A DNA stretch of 64,000 nucleotides, taken from positions 1 to 64,000 of the forward strand of contig JAOARP010000063.1 in NCBI GenBank assembly GCA_025210525.1, read 5' to 3'. The stretch's first letter is position 1; each line of letters starts with the position of its first letter. Under the pieces are notes generated by a model, which ran no database searches, had not been told where the DNA came from, and saw nothing but the letters and a program-made list of their open reading frames with translations. Below, in pieces: positions 9,402-18,796 of the stretch. A program made the translations under genes and the position numbers. This DNA is from Marinisporobacter sp. (GTDB lineage Bacteria; Bacillota; Clostridia; Peptostreptococcales; Thermotaleaceae).

Positions 9402-10637
9402 TTAGATAATTAATGGCCTTTCTTTAGTATCTCCTTTAAATTCAATTTCTCCTTTAGTAATACATTGTACAGGACAGACATGACCACATAGATGGCATCC
9501 TACACAATTGTCTTTTATAAGCTTTGGACGTCTCTTTTCTTCATCCCATTCAATAGCTTGATGTCCTCCATCAAAGCATGATATATAACATCTTCCACAG
9601 CCTACGCATTTTTCATCATCAAATTGGGGATATATCTGGTAATCACGATCAAGCTCTTCAGCAGGAATAATATTCTTAACAGCTACACCAACTAAATCCT
9701 CAAGTTGATCTATCCCTTTCTCTTCCATGAAATGAGAAAGTCCACTGATCATATCTTCTACAATTCTATATCCATACTGCATAATTGCTGTTGTAACTTG
9801 TAAATTCGTTGCCCCAAGCATAATAAATTCAGCACAGTCTTCCCAGTTTTCAATGCCACCAATACCACTAATTGGAACATCTTTTAATTTAGAACAATTG
9901 CTAAGCTCATGGATAAATCTTAATGCAATAGGTTTTACAGCTTTACCAGAATATCCAGATACAGAGGATTTTCCATTGATAACAGGTAACGCTGTACATC
10001 TATCAAAATCTAATGCTGTAATAGATTTTATCGTATTTATAGTAGAAATCCCATTAGCTCCCCCTTCAATAGAAGCGATTGCTGGCTCCGTCATATTTCC
10101 AATATTCGGAGTCATTTTTGCAATAATCGGAAGCTTTGTTCCCCTTCTTACAGCTTCACAATATTTTTTAACTAGCTTAGGATTTTGCCCAACATCTGAA
10201 CCCATCTCATGACTTGTCATTTGAGGACATGAGAAATTACATTCTATAATATCTACACCCGTCTCCGTAACAAGCTCTGCAAGCTTTGTCCATTCTTCTT
10301 CATTTTCCCCCATAATAGAAGCGATCAAAACCTTATTAGGATAATTCTCTTTTAATTTTTTTAAAGCTTCAAGATTTTCTTCTAATGAATGGGTTGAAAT
10401 CTGCTCCATATTTTTAAACCCTATAAATGAAGTTGCTTCTTTTCTCGTATTATCAAATCGTGGTGAAACTTCATTGGGAATATAAAATCCAATAGTTTTA
10501 AATACAATTCCGCCCCAACCTGTTTCTAATGCTTTTGCACACATTTCATAACAGGCACCTACTGGAGATGAAGATAGGAAAAAAGGATTCTCACATTTAA
10601 CACCACAAAAATTGATTGAAAGATCTTTTTTTCTCAT
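9402..10637 (-). CDS. preA: NAD-dependent dihydropyrimidine dehydrogenase, catalytic subunit PreA
   Basis: FMN-containing subunit that reduces uracil or thymine to the 5,6-dihydro form, the first pathway step. The 411-aa protein has a dihydroorotate-dehydrogenase-like barrel (about 1-310) with the NFSCPQM active-site segment. Two C-terminal 4Fe-4S motifs follow, [11 protein letters not shown] (about 342-352) and [11 protein letters not shown] (about 376-386), which carry electrons from the FAD subunit. The ATG at 10637 is 2 nt after the preT stop and its Shine-Dalgarno (AAAGGAGAT) lies inside preT, so the two genes are probably translationally coupled. The domain order matches the C-terminal half of animal DPD and E. 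coli PreA. Confidence 0.94.
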   Translation of the reverse strand: MRKKDLSINFCGVKCENPFFLSSSPVGACYEMCAKALETGWGGIVFKTIGFYIPNEVSPRFDNTRKEATSFIGFKNMEQISTHSLEENLEALKKLKENYPNKVLIASIMGENEEEWTKLAELVTETGVDIIECNFSCPQMTSHEMGSDVGQNPKLVKKYCEAVRRGTKLPIIAKMTPNIGNMTEPAIASIEGGANGISTINTIKSITALDFDRCTALPVINGKSSVSGYSGKAVKPIALRFIHELSNCSKLKDVPISGIGGIENWEDCAEFIMLGATNLQVTTAIMQYGYRIVEDMISGLSHFMEEKGIDQLEDLVGVAVKNIIPAEELDRDYQIYPQFDDEKCVGCGRCYISCFDGGHQAIEWDEEKRRPKLIKDNCVGCHLCGHVCPVQCITKGEIEFKGDTKERPLII

Positions 10638-10639
10638 GA

Positions 10640-11923
10640 TTATTGATCTCCTTTCCTATTTTGTATTTCATTGAAATAATTAATAATTTCTTTTGCAGCC
10701 TCTTTTCCCTGCTTTACTGCATATACTACTGTCTTATCCCCTTCAATAATATCTCCAGCTGCAAATATCCCTTCTATATTTGTTCTATAATTAGAAGTTC
10801 TAATTACTTTTTTATCATTCAACTTCACATTAACGATATTTTTAATATTATCTGGTTCTTGACCAATAGCAAAGATCACTCTGTCTGCTACAAGTTCTAA
10901 TACGGAATCATCAAACATTCCTGCCCCTTTAAATTTTTTTACTTTTCCATTTCTCCCCTTTATTGCTTGGGGCTTAAATCCCGTATAAATTGGTATATTT
11001 AGTGATTGAGCATGCTTTATTTCTTCTACATCTGCTGGCATTTTATCAAGTGTTCTTCTATAAACGATTTTAACATCTTCACATCCTAAAAGCTTTGCTG
11101 TAACAGCACAATCAATAGCAACATCTCCGCCACCTATTACGACCACATGCTCTCCTACATCTATATTTCCCTCTGTAGCTTTTACCTCACTTAAATACTC
11201 TGTTCCCTTCAAAACTCCTTTTAGCTCCATTCCTTTCATATGAACCATCTTACTTTTTTGCATTCCCACAGCAATAAGTATTGCTTTAAACCCTTCTTTT
11301 TTCAAATCATCTATACTTATATCTTTTCCAACTTTACAATTTGTTTTAAACGTTACCCCTAAATCTTTAATGTATTGAATTTCATCATTTATAACTGATT
11401 TTGGTAATCTTTCAGGAGGTATTCCATAGGAAAGCCATCCACCAAGCTCTTCCTTTTGTTCAAATACAGTTACTTTATACCCATCACAAGCTAAGCTTGC
11501 AGCTGCCGAAAGTCCACTTGGTCCTGAGCCAATAATAGCTACTTTAGCCTTTACAGCTTCAACAGATTCTAGTACTTTCATTCCTACTACTTTTTCATAC
11601 TCTGTTAGAAACCTTTGTATTCTTCCAATCTGGATAGGTTGATCAATCCCACATCGACTACAGGCTTCTTCACAATATTTACTTGTTGGACAGACTCTTG
11701 CACAAATGCCTCCAAGTACATTATTTTCTCTTATAGTCTCTGCTGCACCCTTCATATTTCTAAAACGAAGAGATCGAATAAACTTCGCTGGGTCTGTTTC
11801 AGCAGGACATGCCTTTGAACAGGGTGCATCATGACATAACAAACATCTTGATGCTTCTTCAATGGCCAATAATGGTGTATATACCTTTTCTCTTTCATTT
11901 AGATAAGTATTTTTTTTATCCAT
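10640..11923 (-). CDS. preT: NAD-dependent dihydropyrimidine dehydrogenase, FAD/Fe-S subunit PreT
   Basis: GltD-like electron-input subunit of 427 aa. The N-terminal Fe-S region contains [13 protein letters not shown] (about 29-41) and a second Cys group ([15 protein letters not shown]). An FAD-binding Rossmann motif ([13 protein letters not shown], about 130-142) and an NAD(P)-binding motif ([13 protein letters not shown], about 261-273) follow. It oxidises NAD(P)H and passes electrons to PreA. It is the promoter-proximal gene of preTA, with a sigma-54-like element about 65 bp upstream and enhancer-like sites behind it. A glutamate synthase small subunit has the same fold, but tight linkage to preA decides the assignment. 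Confidence 0.93.
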   Translation of the reverse strand: MDKKNTYLNEREKVYTPLLAIEEASRCLLCHDAPCSKACPAETDPAKFIRSLRFRNMKGAAETIRENNVLGGICARVCPTSKYCEEACSRCGIDQPIQIGRIQRFLTEYEKVVGMKVLESVEAVKAKVAIIGSGPSGLSAAASLACDGYKVTVFEQKEELGGWLSYGIPPERLPKSVINDEIQYIKDLGVTFKTNCKVGKDISIDDLKKEGFKAILIAVGMQKSKMVHMKGMELKGVLKGTEYLSEVKATEGNIDVGEHVVVIGGGDVAIDCAVTAKLLGCEDVKIVYRRTLDKMPADVEEIKHAQSLNIPIYTGFKPQAIKGRNGKVKKFKGAGMFDDSVLELVADRVIFAIGQEPDNIKNIVNVKLNDKKVIRTSNYRTNIEGIFAAGDIIEGDKTVVYAVKQGKEAAKEIINYFNEIQNRKGDQ

Positions 11924-11985
11924 TCTAAATTCCCCCTATGTCATTAGGTTGTAAGTTTCATTCTTGTACCATTTTTCATTTATAT

Positions 11986-12002
11986 TACAAGATATATGCC
12001 AA
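11986..12002 (-). promoter_or_regulatory. Sigma-54-like -24/-12 promoter of preTA
   Basis: Minus strand TTGGCATATATCTTGTA has GG and GT separated by 10 nt. It matches the hydA element at 16 of 17 positions. The predicted transcript begins about 55 nt before the preT start. Confidence 0.65.
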
Positions 12003-12126
12003 TTTTTATTTTTATAAAATTTTTTTTACCCAAAAACAAAAAACGTCTATATTTCAACGTTTTTTTATAATTATTCTTTCTTTATTTTAAATATAGAATG
12101 TAATTTATGACTAAAATATCAATACA

Positions 12127-12144
12127 TGATTTATTTTTGCATCA
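12127..12144. promoter_or_regulatory. Enhancer-like site, TGATTTATTTTTGCATCA
   Basis: Differs from the hydA site at 4008-4025 at one position in 18 and lies 125 bp beyond the sigma-54 box, against 126 bp at hydA. A palindromic TGATGCATCA follows at 12157-12166. Confidence 0.55.
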
Positions 12145-12241
12145 CAAGTCTATAAATGATGCATCACGTTAATAAATATCTTATTTTCCTGCATTGTTTC
12201 CCCTAGTATATTACTTACTCTATAAATACTTCTTTCTAAAA

Positions 12242-12261
12242 TTGATGTTGTTTTGCATCAA
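12242..12261. promoter_or_regulatory. Enhancer-like site, TTGATG-N8-CATCAA
   Basis: Perfect 6-bp inverted repeat arms around an 8-nt centre, almost the same as the site at 4143-4162. It lies just beyond the flotillin terminator. Confidence 0.55.
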
Positions 12262-12269
12262 AAAAATAC

Positions 12270-12298
12270 CTCCTTAGGATCTTTATCATCCTAAGGAG
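12270..12298 (-). terminator. Terminator of the nfeD-flotillin operon
   Basis: An 11-bp stem (CTCCTTAGGAT / ATCCTAAGGAG) with a 7-nt loop is followed on the minus strand by a run of seven T. Confidence 0.9.
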
Positions 12299-12305
12299 AT
12301 GTCTT

Positions 12306-13826
12306 TTATGATTCTACTTTCTCAAAGAAAGGTTCATTCTTTTCTTCTATTTTTTCTTGCTTTAATACTTGATTCACATCTACTTTATTTTTAAGTAGGT
12401 CTAATAGGTTAATTCCTGTTGTAGCTTCTACAACTTCAGGCACTTGAGACATCATACTAGTGATATAATTTGAAACCTTAGCTGCCCCATTATTTTTTCC
12501 TTCTCCTCCATTATCCACAATAACAATTTTTTCTGTTTTTGAAAGAGGTTCTGAAATATTTCTTGATATTTCAGGTAATTTTTCAACAAGCATTTGAATA
12601 ACCGCAGCTTCGTTGTATTGCTGGAATGCCTCTGCTTTTTTCGCCATGGCTTCTGCTTCTGCTAAACCTTTTTGTTCAATTACAGTAGCCTCTGCTTCCC
12701 CTTCTAATCTAACAGCTTCAGCCTTGGCTTGCCCTTCAATCTTAATGGCTGTAGCACGTGCCTCTGCTTCTTGAATTTCTTTAAATCTTCTTGCTTCTGC
12801 TTCTAATTTCATAGCTTGTGCTCTGGCTTCTGCTTCTTGAATATCCTTATACTTTTGTGCTTCTGCTTGTTTTTTCACATTTGCTTCAAGTTCTCTTTCA
12901 CGTCTTGTAGCTTCTTTTTCTGCAATATCTATAGCTCTTTCCTTTTTAAGAAGCTCTACTGCCATTTCTGTTTCAGTTACTTCTTTTTTAACCTTATTTC
13001 CCTCAATTTCATAAGCAAGGTCAGCCTTTGCTTTTTCTGTTTCTTGGTCTTTTCTGTATGCTTGTACTTTCAACTCTTTATCCTTGCTAAATTCTGCAAT
13101 CTCTGTCTCTGCTGCAAGTCTTGCCTTTTCTCCTTCTTTAAAAGCTATAGCCGTATTGACTTTTGCTTCTCTTTGGGCCTCTGCTTTTTTAATATCTCTT
13201 TCAGCACTTGCATTAGCTTCAGCAATTTCTGCATCTCTTTTTACTTCTGCAATTCTTTTCTTTCCTAAAGCATCTAAGTATCCATTTAGATCAGAAATAT
13301 CTTTAATGGTAAATGCCTTTATTTCAAGTCCCATTCCTGCAAGGTCTAATGCTGCTACCTCTTGAACCTGGGAAGCAAATTTTTCTCGATCCTTGTGGAT
13401 TTCTTCTACTGTCATTTTTGAAATAATCTCACGAAGTTTTCCTTCTAATACATCCTTTGCAGTTTCTTTTACAAATTCAATGGTTTCCGCTTCACGACCT
13501 GTATTAAACTGTTCTACAGATGAATAAATTGATTCTTCATCCGATTTCACCTTAATAACAGTAACTCCATCTACAATAATACCTACCCCTTGCTCTGTTA
13601 ATGCTCTTTCTGTTCTAATATCTATTTTCATATTTTCCAAAGAAATAACATCTGTTCTTTCAAATAAAGGAATTACTAATCCCCCACCACCAGATATTAC
13701 TCTTTTCTTCATACCCGTTACAACAATTGCCTTATCTTGAGGCACCTTTCTCCACATAGATAAAACACTAATAACTAAAACAACAATTACCCCTACAATC
13801 CCTATAGGGATTAAATACTCACCCAT
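12306..13826 (-). CDS. floT: Flotillin-like SPFH-domain membrane protein
   Basis: Scaffold protein of functional membrane microdomains, 506 aa. One N-terminal hydrophobic segment (about 4-25) anchors it. An SPFH/band-7 domain (about 30-200) is followed by a long Ala/Glu/Lys-rich coiled coil (about 200-400) with repeated EAEARA and QEAEAR motifs, then the flotillin C-terminal oligomerisation region (AVIQMLVEKLPEI). The length is close to Bacillus FloT. The ATG has GAGGAGATG upstream. It lies 14 bp after an NfeD-family gene, the usual partner (compare yuaF-floT), and ends at a strong terminator. It appears unrelated to the pyrimidine genes. Confidence 0.93.
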   Translation of the reverse strand: MGEYLIPIGIVGVIVVLVISVLSMWRKVPQDKAIVVTGMKKRVISGGGGLVIPLFERTDVISLENMKIDIRTERALTEQGVGIIVDGVTVIKVKSDEESIYSSVEQFNTGREAETIEFVKETAKDVLEGKLREIISKMTVEEIHKDREKFASQVQEVAALDLAGMGLEIKAFTIKDISDLNGYLDALGKKRIAEVKRDAEIAEANASAERDIKKAEAQREAKVNTAIAFKEGEKARLAAETEIAEFSKDKELKVQAYRKDQETEKAKADLAYEIEGNKVKKEVTETEMAVELLKKERAIDIAEKEATRRERELEANVKKQAEAQKYKDIQEAEARAQAMKLEAEARRFKEIQEAEARATAIKIEGQAKAEAVRLEGEAEATVIEQKGLAEAEAMAKKAEAFQQYNEAAVIQMLVEKLPEISRNISEPLSKTEKIVIVDNGGEGKNNGAAKVSNYITSMMSQVPEVVEATTGINLLDLLKNKVDVNQVLKQEKIEEKNEPFFEKVES

Positions 13827-13840
13827 TTCATCATCTCCTC

Positions 13841-14410
13841 TTAAATATTTGATTCTATTTCATAATAGAAATTCTTTTTTTCTACATAATAAACATTTTC
13901 CTTTATATCTACTACAAATACTTTTGTTCCTTTTTCTATATATTCTCCCTTCACGTGTTTTGCAGGAGAGTCATAGGTATTTCCATTTTTCACATAAGAT
14001 ATTTGTCCAAAGCCCTTTTCCATAATAGAAGATTTTACAATTGCATCAATTCCTATCAAATCCCTCTGTGATGCTGCACTGGTATTTTGTGCCTTATATA
14101 AGGGAATCATCACGAACCTATAAACCAACATAGAAATAAAATAAGAAAGACCTATAGCAATCAAAAATGTAAACAACGATGCAATCCCTCTATTGCTACA
14201 CATGATCCCAACTCCTCCAAATACGGTGATAAAGGTTATGATGGTAATAGGCTTGATTGGAAGGATTGTAAAAAAAGGAATATGAAAATCCCCATCAAAA
14301 TCCATATCTACATCTACTGCATCAAATAAATGTCCTAATACTAAAGAGACAACTGCATATAAAATCCCCGTTATAAAAGCAATTTTATAAACGATTAGCA
14401 TTCTTTCCAT
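13841..14410 (-). CDS. NfeD-family membrane protein, flotillin partner
   Basis: Protein of 189 aa with three or four predicted membrane helices (about 5-30, 48-65, 70-102). A C-terminal soluble OB-fold-like domain follows (from about 115: DLIGIDAIVKSS ... GTKVFVVDIKE). This is the NfeD1b/YuaF layout without a serine-protease domain. It is the first gene of the operon and directly precedes the flotillin. The ATG is preceded by GGAAGGAGG. The family helps place or stabilise flotillin in membrane domains. Similarity lies mainly in domain order and context, since NfeD proteins diverge strongly. Confidence 0.82.
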   Translation of the reverse strand: MERMLIVYKIAFITGILYAVVSLVLGHLFDAVDVDMDFDGDFHIPFFTILPIKPITIITFITVFGGVGIMCSNRGIASLFTFLIAIGLSYFISMLVYRFVMIPLYKAQNTSAASQRDLIGIDAIVKSSIMEKGFGQISYVKNGNTYDSPAKHVKGEYIEKGTKVFVVDIKENVYYVEKKNFYYEIESNI

Positions 14411-14572
14411 TATCGCCTCCTTCCTGATTCTTTTATACCTATGATACTCAAATATAGAAATTTATTCCAAAGTTATTATATTCTATATTTATTATAAAAT
14501 ACCTTCATTTGTAAAAAATTCTTTTATTTTTTCTATTTTGTAGAACTTGTCTGCTTATATTTTAATAAAAAA

Positions 14573-14590
14573 CCCTCTAATGCGAGAGGA
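14573..14590 (-). terminator. Terminator at the end of the signalling/eCIS operon
   Basis: A 6-bp stem (TCCTCT / AGAGGG, one G-U pair) with a 6-nt loop is followed by TTTTTTATT on the minus strand. T runs on both sides suggest it may work in both directions. Confidence 0.75.
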
Positions 14591-14606
14591 TTTTTTTACA
14601 ACATTT

Positions 14607-15311
14607 TTATTCCATTACTCCATAGCAAAGATATATGCCTTCTTCACACTTATAATATGAAATTCCTACAAATCCCTTTTTGATCAGTTCTAATTGTTTT
14701 TTATAATCTTCTATAGGTACTTTCATATTAGTTTTGAAATTTATTTTTTCTGTATGTATCTTCAATGCTGAAACATATCTCAATTTTCCATTATATTTTT
14801 CTTTTAAATCCTTAATGACTAAACCTAAATCTAAAGTTGTCATAATACTTGCTATATTCAATGGTGATACAGTATTCAATATGTATTTCATTTGATTTAA
14901 CTCTATGACTTTCTCAACTACTCTTTTAGCTAATTGAAATTGCATACGATTCCCTCTTACTTTAGGATGTACTACAGCAGTTTCAAGGTGAACAACATAT
15001 TCTAAATCTTCTTGATCAAGGTTCAAATCTAATCCTAAATTATCTTCTCTCTCCTTAGGATAGACAACCCCTACATAAGCAAAAATTTTGCCTTCAAGAA
15101 TCAATCCAAATATATATCCATTCCCATCAAATATATATTCTATTTCTTCTCTACTAAGGGTTATAAACATTTCCTTATTTTCCAAATAATTCACTACATC
15201 ATTTTGTAATTTTATCATTTCTTCTATATCATCTATACATAATTCTCTTATGATTCCTTCTTTTTTTGTATTTGTGCTTAAATCTTTTATTTCTATTATT
15301 TCTGTATACAT
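14607..15311 (-). CDS. GNAT-like acetyltransferase domain protein
   Basis: Protein of 234 aa. The middle part resembles a GNAT fold: a beta-strand with acidic and hydrophobic residues (YVVHLETAVVHP) followed by the acetyl-CoA loop and helix (KVRGNRMQFQLAKRVVE, compare R/Q-x-x-G-x-G/A). The substrate is unknown. The start is 1 nt after the stop of the MFS-fusion gene, with AGAGGTATC as ribosome binding site inside that gene. It is therefore the last gene of the long minus-strand operon that also carries eCIS parts. The loop lacks the second canonical Gly, so the GNAT assignment is likely but not certain. Confidence 0.6.
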   Translation of the reverse strand: MYTEIIEIKDLSTNTKKEGIIRELCIDDIEEMIKLQNDVVNYLENKEMFITLSREEIEYIFDGNGYIFGLILEGKIFAYVGVVYPKEREDNLGLDLNLDQEDLEYVVHLETAVVHPKVRGNRMQFQLAKRVVEKVIELNQMKYILNTVSPLNIASIMTTLDLGLVIKDLKEKYNGKLRYVSALKIHTEKINFKTNMKVPIEDYKKQLELIKKGFVGISYYKCEEGIYLCYGVME

Positions 15312-15312
15312 T

Positions 15313-17631
15313 TTATGATACCTCTTTTTCTTTCTTTCTTAATGTTGTTTTAACGACTAATCCGAATAATAAGCTTCCAATAATCATAATCATTCCTATA
15401 TACGAAATTCCAACAGTTATTCCTATCCCCATTGCACCAGCATAAATCATAGGACTTACTGTATCCCCCATTTTTTCACTCATACTATATACAGAAATAG
15501 CTTTTCCTTTACCATATTTTTTTGAATCCTTTAAAGAGAGATAATAATTAAAGGTGGCTGCTCCTAAACTTTTATCAAACACGCTTAAAATCATAATGGC
15601 GATAATCATTGTTAAAAAATTTCCTATTGCAGAAAATATTCCAACAGCTCCACCCATAATCAATAAAGACGCTACAATAGTCATTTTTACGCCTAAATAT
15701 TTATTCATAAATTTTATAACCCATGCACTAAACATAATACTAGAAAGGGATGATAACATAAAAACTTGACCTATATTAGATTGTGAAATAGCTTGATCTG
15801 AAGCAAATAAAGGAAAATAGTAATTTAAAAAGGTTCTTCCTAATCTTGTCGGAATAATAACAACTAAGATAAGAAATATAATAGTTGGATTTAGTAAAAA
15901 TTTAATTAAATTACTTTTTTCAGATTCTCTTTCATTTTTTATTTGATCATGAATCATAAACTTACTTTTGTATAAGAATAAAGCTACTAAAGTCATTAGT
16001 CCTGATGATAAATAAAATACTGTTGTAAAATCCCACTGATCAGCAATCATAGCTCCAATCACAATTCCGCAAGTAGCCCCAACACTTCCTCCTATATTCA
16101 TTCCTGATATATTATCATTTCTTTCTTCTATAGAATTACCACTTAACACAATCGTCCTCATAGCCATCAATACTGTACCAAACCCAAAACCAGTTATTGC
16201 TCTAGCTATAATAAATACTGGAAGAATTTTACCCATTGCCGAAATTATATTTCCTATGATCAATAATAATGCTCCGATTTTAAATGCTTCTCTCCATCCA
16301 TTTTTATCAATTAACGCTCCTGCTATAATAGTAGCAAAAATTCCTGAGAACATTTCTGCTGTATAAGGAAATCCTATTAAAACATTCTTTGGTATATTCC
16401 CTATTGGTGTAAATACATTTTTCGATATAATGGGAATAAAGGATACATACATAGTTGTAATAGCAAATACAGCAAAAGATAATGCCCTTATAGAATTAGT
16501 TCTATCCTTATGATCTAATTGATTCTTGTTTATTTGATTTACACTCAAAGTAATAACGCCTACCAATTCAAGCATAAATAAAATAGATATAATTAAAGCA
16601 GTCCCCATATCTATTAATACCTGTATTAATTTTTTTCTGATACTCTCTTCTGATATTTTAGCTTGAATGGTTAATGTGTCTCCTTTAGCATCTACTATCT
16701 TTGTACTTACTTTTTCTTTAGGAGAAAGCTCTTCTTCTTTCTCAGCATAATAAGTATTTGCTTCATTCTTATTTAACTCTATAGAATAAAGAATACTCGT
16801 CTGATTTAAAATAGATTGAAAATAGTCTTCAAGGTCGCTTAATTGTTCGTACAAAACATTCTTATTCAGTACATTTTTAATATCACTTCTAAGGGCATTC
16901 ACAACTGTTTTTGCATCTTCCTTTGCAACAATTCTATATTGATCTTGAAATTCCATAAAGGTTAATGAACAAAACAATATTTGTGAAACCATAAGCATAC
17001 CAATTAATACACGCTTCAATAATTGAGATCGAATATATCCATTTCTAATCAATCGCCTTTGATTTACAAGAAATACCATACAAACGATAACAACGAATAA
17101 AATACCTCCTAAATAAAAAATCATATTTATCATAAAATCATAAATAACTTGATCTATTTTATCTGCACTTGTTGTTATATCAACAAAACCTATAGTCTCT
17201 TTGTTTTCGTTATTTAAATTAATAATCACATGATATTTTTTATCTTTAAAAATAACTTTTTCTTTTTTATCCTCTCCAATTTCATTTAAATATTCAAAAT
17301 CATTCTGAAGAGCTCCTTCTGTAGAATAAAGATATCTTTTATCTTTTGAAAACAAATAAATATCATCTATAGAATCTGATAAAGCTTTCATATTTTCAAG
17401 CACTTCTTCGATTCCATAAAATTTTTCTATATCTTTTCCATATTTCACAGCATATTCGATATATCTAACCCCTTGATTTCCAGCAACCTTGTATGTTTGA
17501 AACAAAGAATCCTCTAAGTTGTTTTTAAATTTAGATAAATTATAAAGCCCTGTAAATCCCATGGCAATTAAAATCAATACAATTGCATAGCTTAAAATTT
17601 TAAATTTTACTTTTTTCATATCATTCATCAT
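15313..17631 (-). CDS. Sensor-domain/MFS transporter fusion membrane protein
   Basis: Protein of 772 aa. The N-terminal third is sensor-like: a helix at about 13-31, an extracellular segment to about 163, two helices (about 164-226), a second extracellular segment (about 227-335) and another helix. From about residue 380 comes an MFS transporter of about 12 helices with a clear major-facilitator loop (AGALIDKNGWREAF). The first extracellular segment (YIEYAVKYGKDIEKFY) is similar to the separate protein at 18786-19847. The gene overlaps the binding-protein gene by 11 bp. Several ATGs cluster at the start (17631, 17628, 17619), so the exact start is uncertain. The transported substrate is unknown; an MFS domain regulated by its own ligand-sensing half is plausible. 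Confidence 0.75.
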   Translation of the reverse strand: MMNDMKKVKFKILSYAIVLILIAMGFTGLYNLSKFKNNLEDSLFQTYKVAGNQGVRYIEYAVKYGKDIEKFYGIEEVLENMKALSDSIDDIYLFSKDKRYLYSTEGALQNDFEYLNEIGEDKKEKVIFKDKKYHVIINLNNENKETIGFVDITTSADKIDQVIYDFMINMIFYLGGILFVVIVCMVFLVNQRRLIRNGYIRSQLLKRVLIGMLMVSQILFCSLTFMEFQDQYRIVAKEDAKTVVNALRSDIKNVLNKNVLYEQLSDLEDYFQSILNQTSILYSIELNKNEANTYYAEKEEELSPKEKVSTKIVDAKGDTLTIQAKISEESIRKKLIQVLIDMGTALIISILFMLELVGVITLSVNQINKNQLDHKDRTNSIRALSFAVFAITTMYVSFIPIISKNVFTPIGNIPKNVLIGFPYTAEMFSGIFATIIAGALIDKNGWREAFKIGALLLIIGNIISAMGKILPVFIIARAITGFGFGTVLMAMRTIVLSGNSIEERNDNISGMNIGGSVGATCGIVIGAMIADQWDFTTVFYLSSGLMTLVALFLYKSKFMIHDQIKNERESEKSNLIKFLLNPTIIFLILVVIIPTRLGRTFLNYYFPLFASDQAISQSNIGQVFMLSSLSSIMFSAWVIKFMNKYLGVKMTIVASLLIMGGAVGIFSAIGNFLTMIIAIMILSVFDKSLGAATFNYYLSLKDSKKYGKGKAISVYSMSEKMGDTVSPMIYAGAMGIGITVGISYIGMIMIIGSLLFGLVVKTTLRKKEKEVS

Positions 17632-18796
17632 CTCTTTCTATTTTTAAATATACTTGATCTGCCACAAGTAATAAATTGAAAGATACAGGATATTCAATTT
17701 TACGTGCCACCTCTAAATTAATATCAATTTGTGGTGTAGATACAAACTTCTGAGTTAATTCTTCTGGTTTTTCTCCTTTCAAAACCTGTACAATTCTACG
17801 TGCTCCAAATTGACCAATTTCTTTAAAGCTTGAAACATTAATGCTCATTAAAGCTCCATAAGCTACTTCTTTCCCACCTAATTGAGAAAACACAGGTATA
17901 TTTTTTTTATAAAATGGATCTAAAGTTTCTTCTAACCAATGATAATCAATAGCTGCAACAGTAATATAAAAAGCATCTACTTCATTAGAAATTTCATTAT
18001 ATGCATTCTTTAAATCTTCTTTATACCTATCATAATCATTGCTATTTATTGGCATATCTACATACTTAACCGTTAGCTTAATCCCAAATTCATCCGCAAG
18101 CTTTTTAATTTCTTCAAGGGGTGTAAAAGCCTTGGCTCGATTACTGTTTTCCATAACAATTCCTATATTTTTAAATTTAAACAAATCGTAAAATGCCTTT
18201 AATTGTCTTTCAAATCTTTCGGGGTCTGTATGTGCCCATATATTTGGTTTATTTGAGCGTTCATAGTTTTCTGAAATTCCTACCTTTACAGCATCTGTTA
18301 CTGAAAATATCATCCTAGGTGTATCTGTATTAATATTGGAGACAAGCTTACCAGCAGCTGTTCCTAATACAATTAAAAGATCCACCTCATTTTTTTCAAT
18401 TCTATTACGCATTGCTTCCTTATCCTCTTCATTCATATACTCAAGAGTATAATGAAAATCCTCTACAAACTCTAAGGATGAGCTTACCTCTTTATTAGCT
18501 AAATAGCTCCACATAGGTTTAGTTACTTTTTGTCCTATTTGAAAAGGAATGTGATCAATATTTTTTATCCACTTAATTTCTTCTAATCCCTTTAGTAAAT
18601 AATAAAAGGATGCTGGATAATTTACAAACTCTGCACTCTCTATATAGCCTATTTTGAATTTATCACCATTTATTTTAGCAGGTGTTAAATCCCTACCATC
18701 TATAGCTGATTTTGCTAAAGCTGTTGAAGGTATCATGAAAAACATACTACAACAGATTATTAAGGCAACTAATTTTACAAACTGTTTACTTTTCAT
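17621..18796 (-). CDS. Periplasmic-binding-type protein (ABC_sub_bind family)
   Basis: Secreted protein of 391 aa with a Sec signal peptide (hydrophobic 9-25, likely cut after ALA at about 28). It resembles the ABC substrate-binding family of PF04392 type: two Rossmann-like lobes, with DLLIVLGTAAGKL and FKNIGIVMENSNR marking the strand-turn-helix elements. The Cys pair in the signal peptide is not a good lipobox, so lipid anchoring is doubtful. No ABC permease or ATPase is near. It lies between two related sensor membrane proteins and overlaps both reading frames, so it more likely delivers a ligand to them than to an importer (inferred). AGGAAGGAAAA precedes the ATG. Confidence 0.75.
   Translation of the reverse strand: MKSKQFVKLVALIICCSMFFMIPSTALAKSAIDGRDLTPAKINGDKFKIGYIESAEFVNYPASFYYLLKGLEEIKWIKNIDHIPFQIGQKVTKPMWSYLANKEVSSSLEFVEDFHYTLEYMNEEDKEAMRNRIEKNEVDLLIVLGTAAGKLVSNINTDTPRMIFSVTDAVKVGISENYERSNKPNIWAHTDPERFERQLKAFYDLFKFKNIGIVMENSNRAKAFTPLEEIKKLADEFGIKLTVKYVDMPINSNDYDRYKEDLKNAYNEISNEVDAFYITVAAIDYHWLEETLDPFYKKNIPVFSQLGGKEVAYGALMSINVSSFKEIGQFGARRIVQVLKGEKPEELTQKFVSTPQIDINLEVARKIEYPVSFNLLLVADQVYLKIERDDE

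Larger units (their letters stand above)
11924..12305. other. 382-bp regulatory region upstream of preT
   Basis: Contains the sigma-54-like promoter (11986-12002), enhancer-like sites at 12127-12144 and 12242-12261, a palindromic TGATGCATCA at 12157-12166 and the flotillin terminator at 12270-12298. No gene is present. The arrangement mirrors the hydA upstream region. Confidence 0.7.

Noticed and set aside
9853-10212. 119-codon plus-strand frame inside preA
   Set aside because: It is antisense to a well-conserved enzyme and has no supporting ribosome binding site.
12816-13365. Open frames on the plus strand across the flotillin gene
   Set aside because: They mirror the Ala/Glu/Lys-rich coiled coil on the other strand and have no ribosome binding site or known motif.
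17621-18796. Lipoprotein signal in the binding protein
   Set aside because: The residues before the Cys pair are Leu-Ile-Ile, which does not fit the lipobox; an ordinary signal peptidase site follows.
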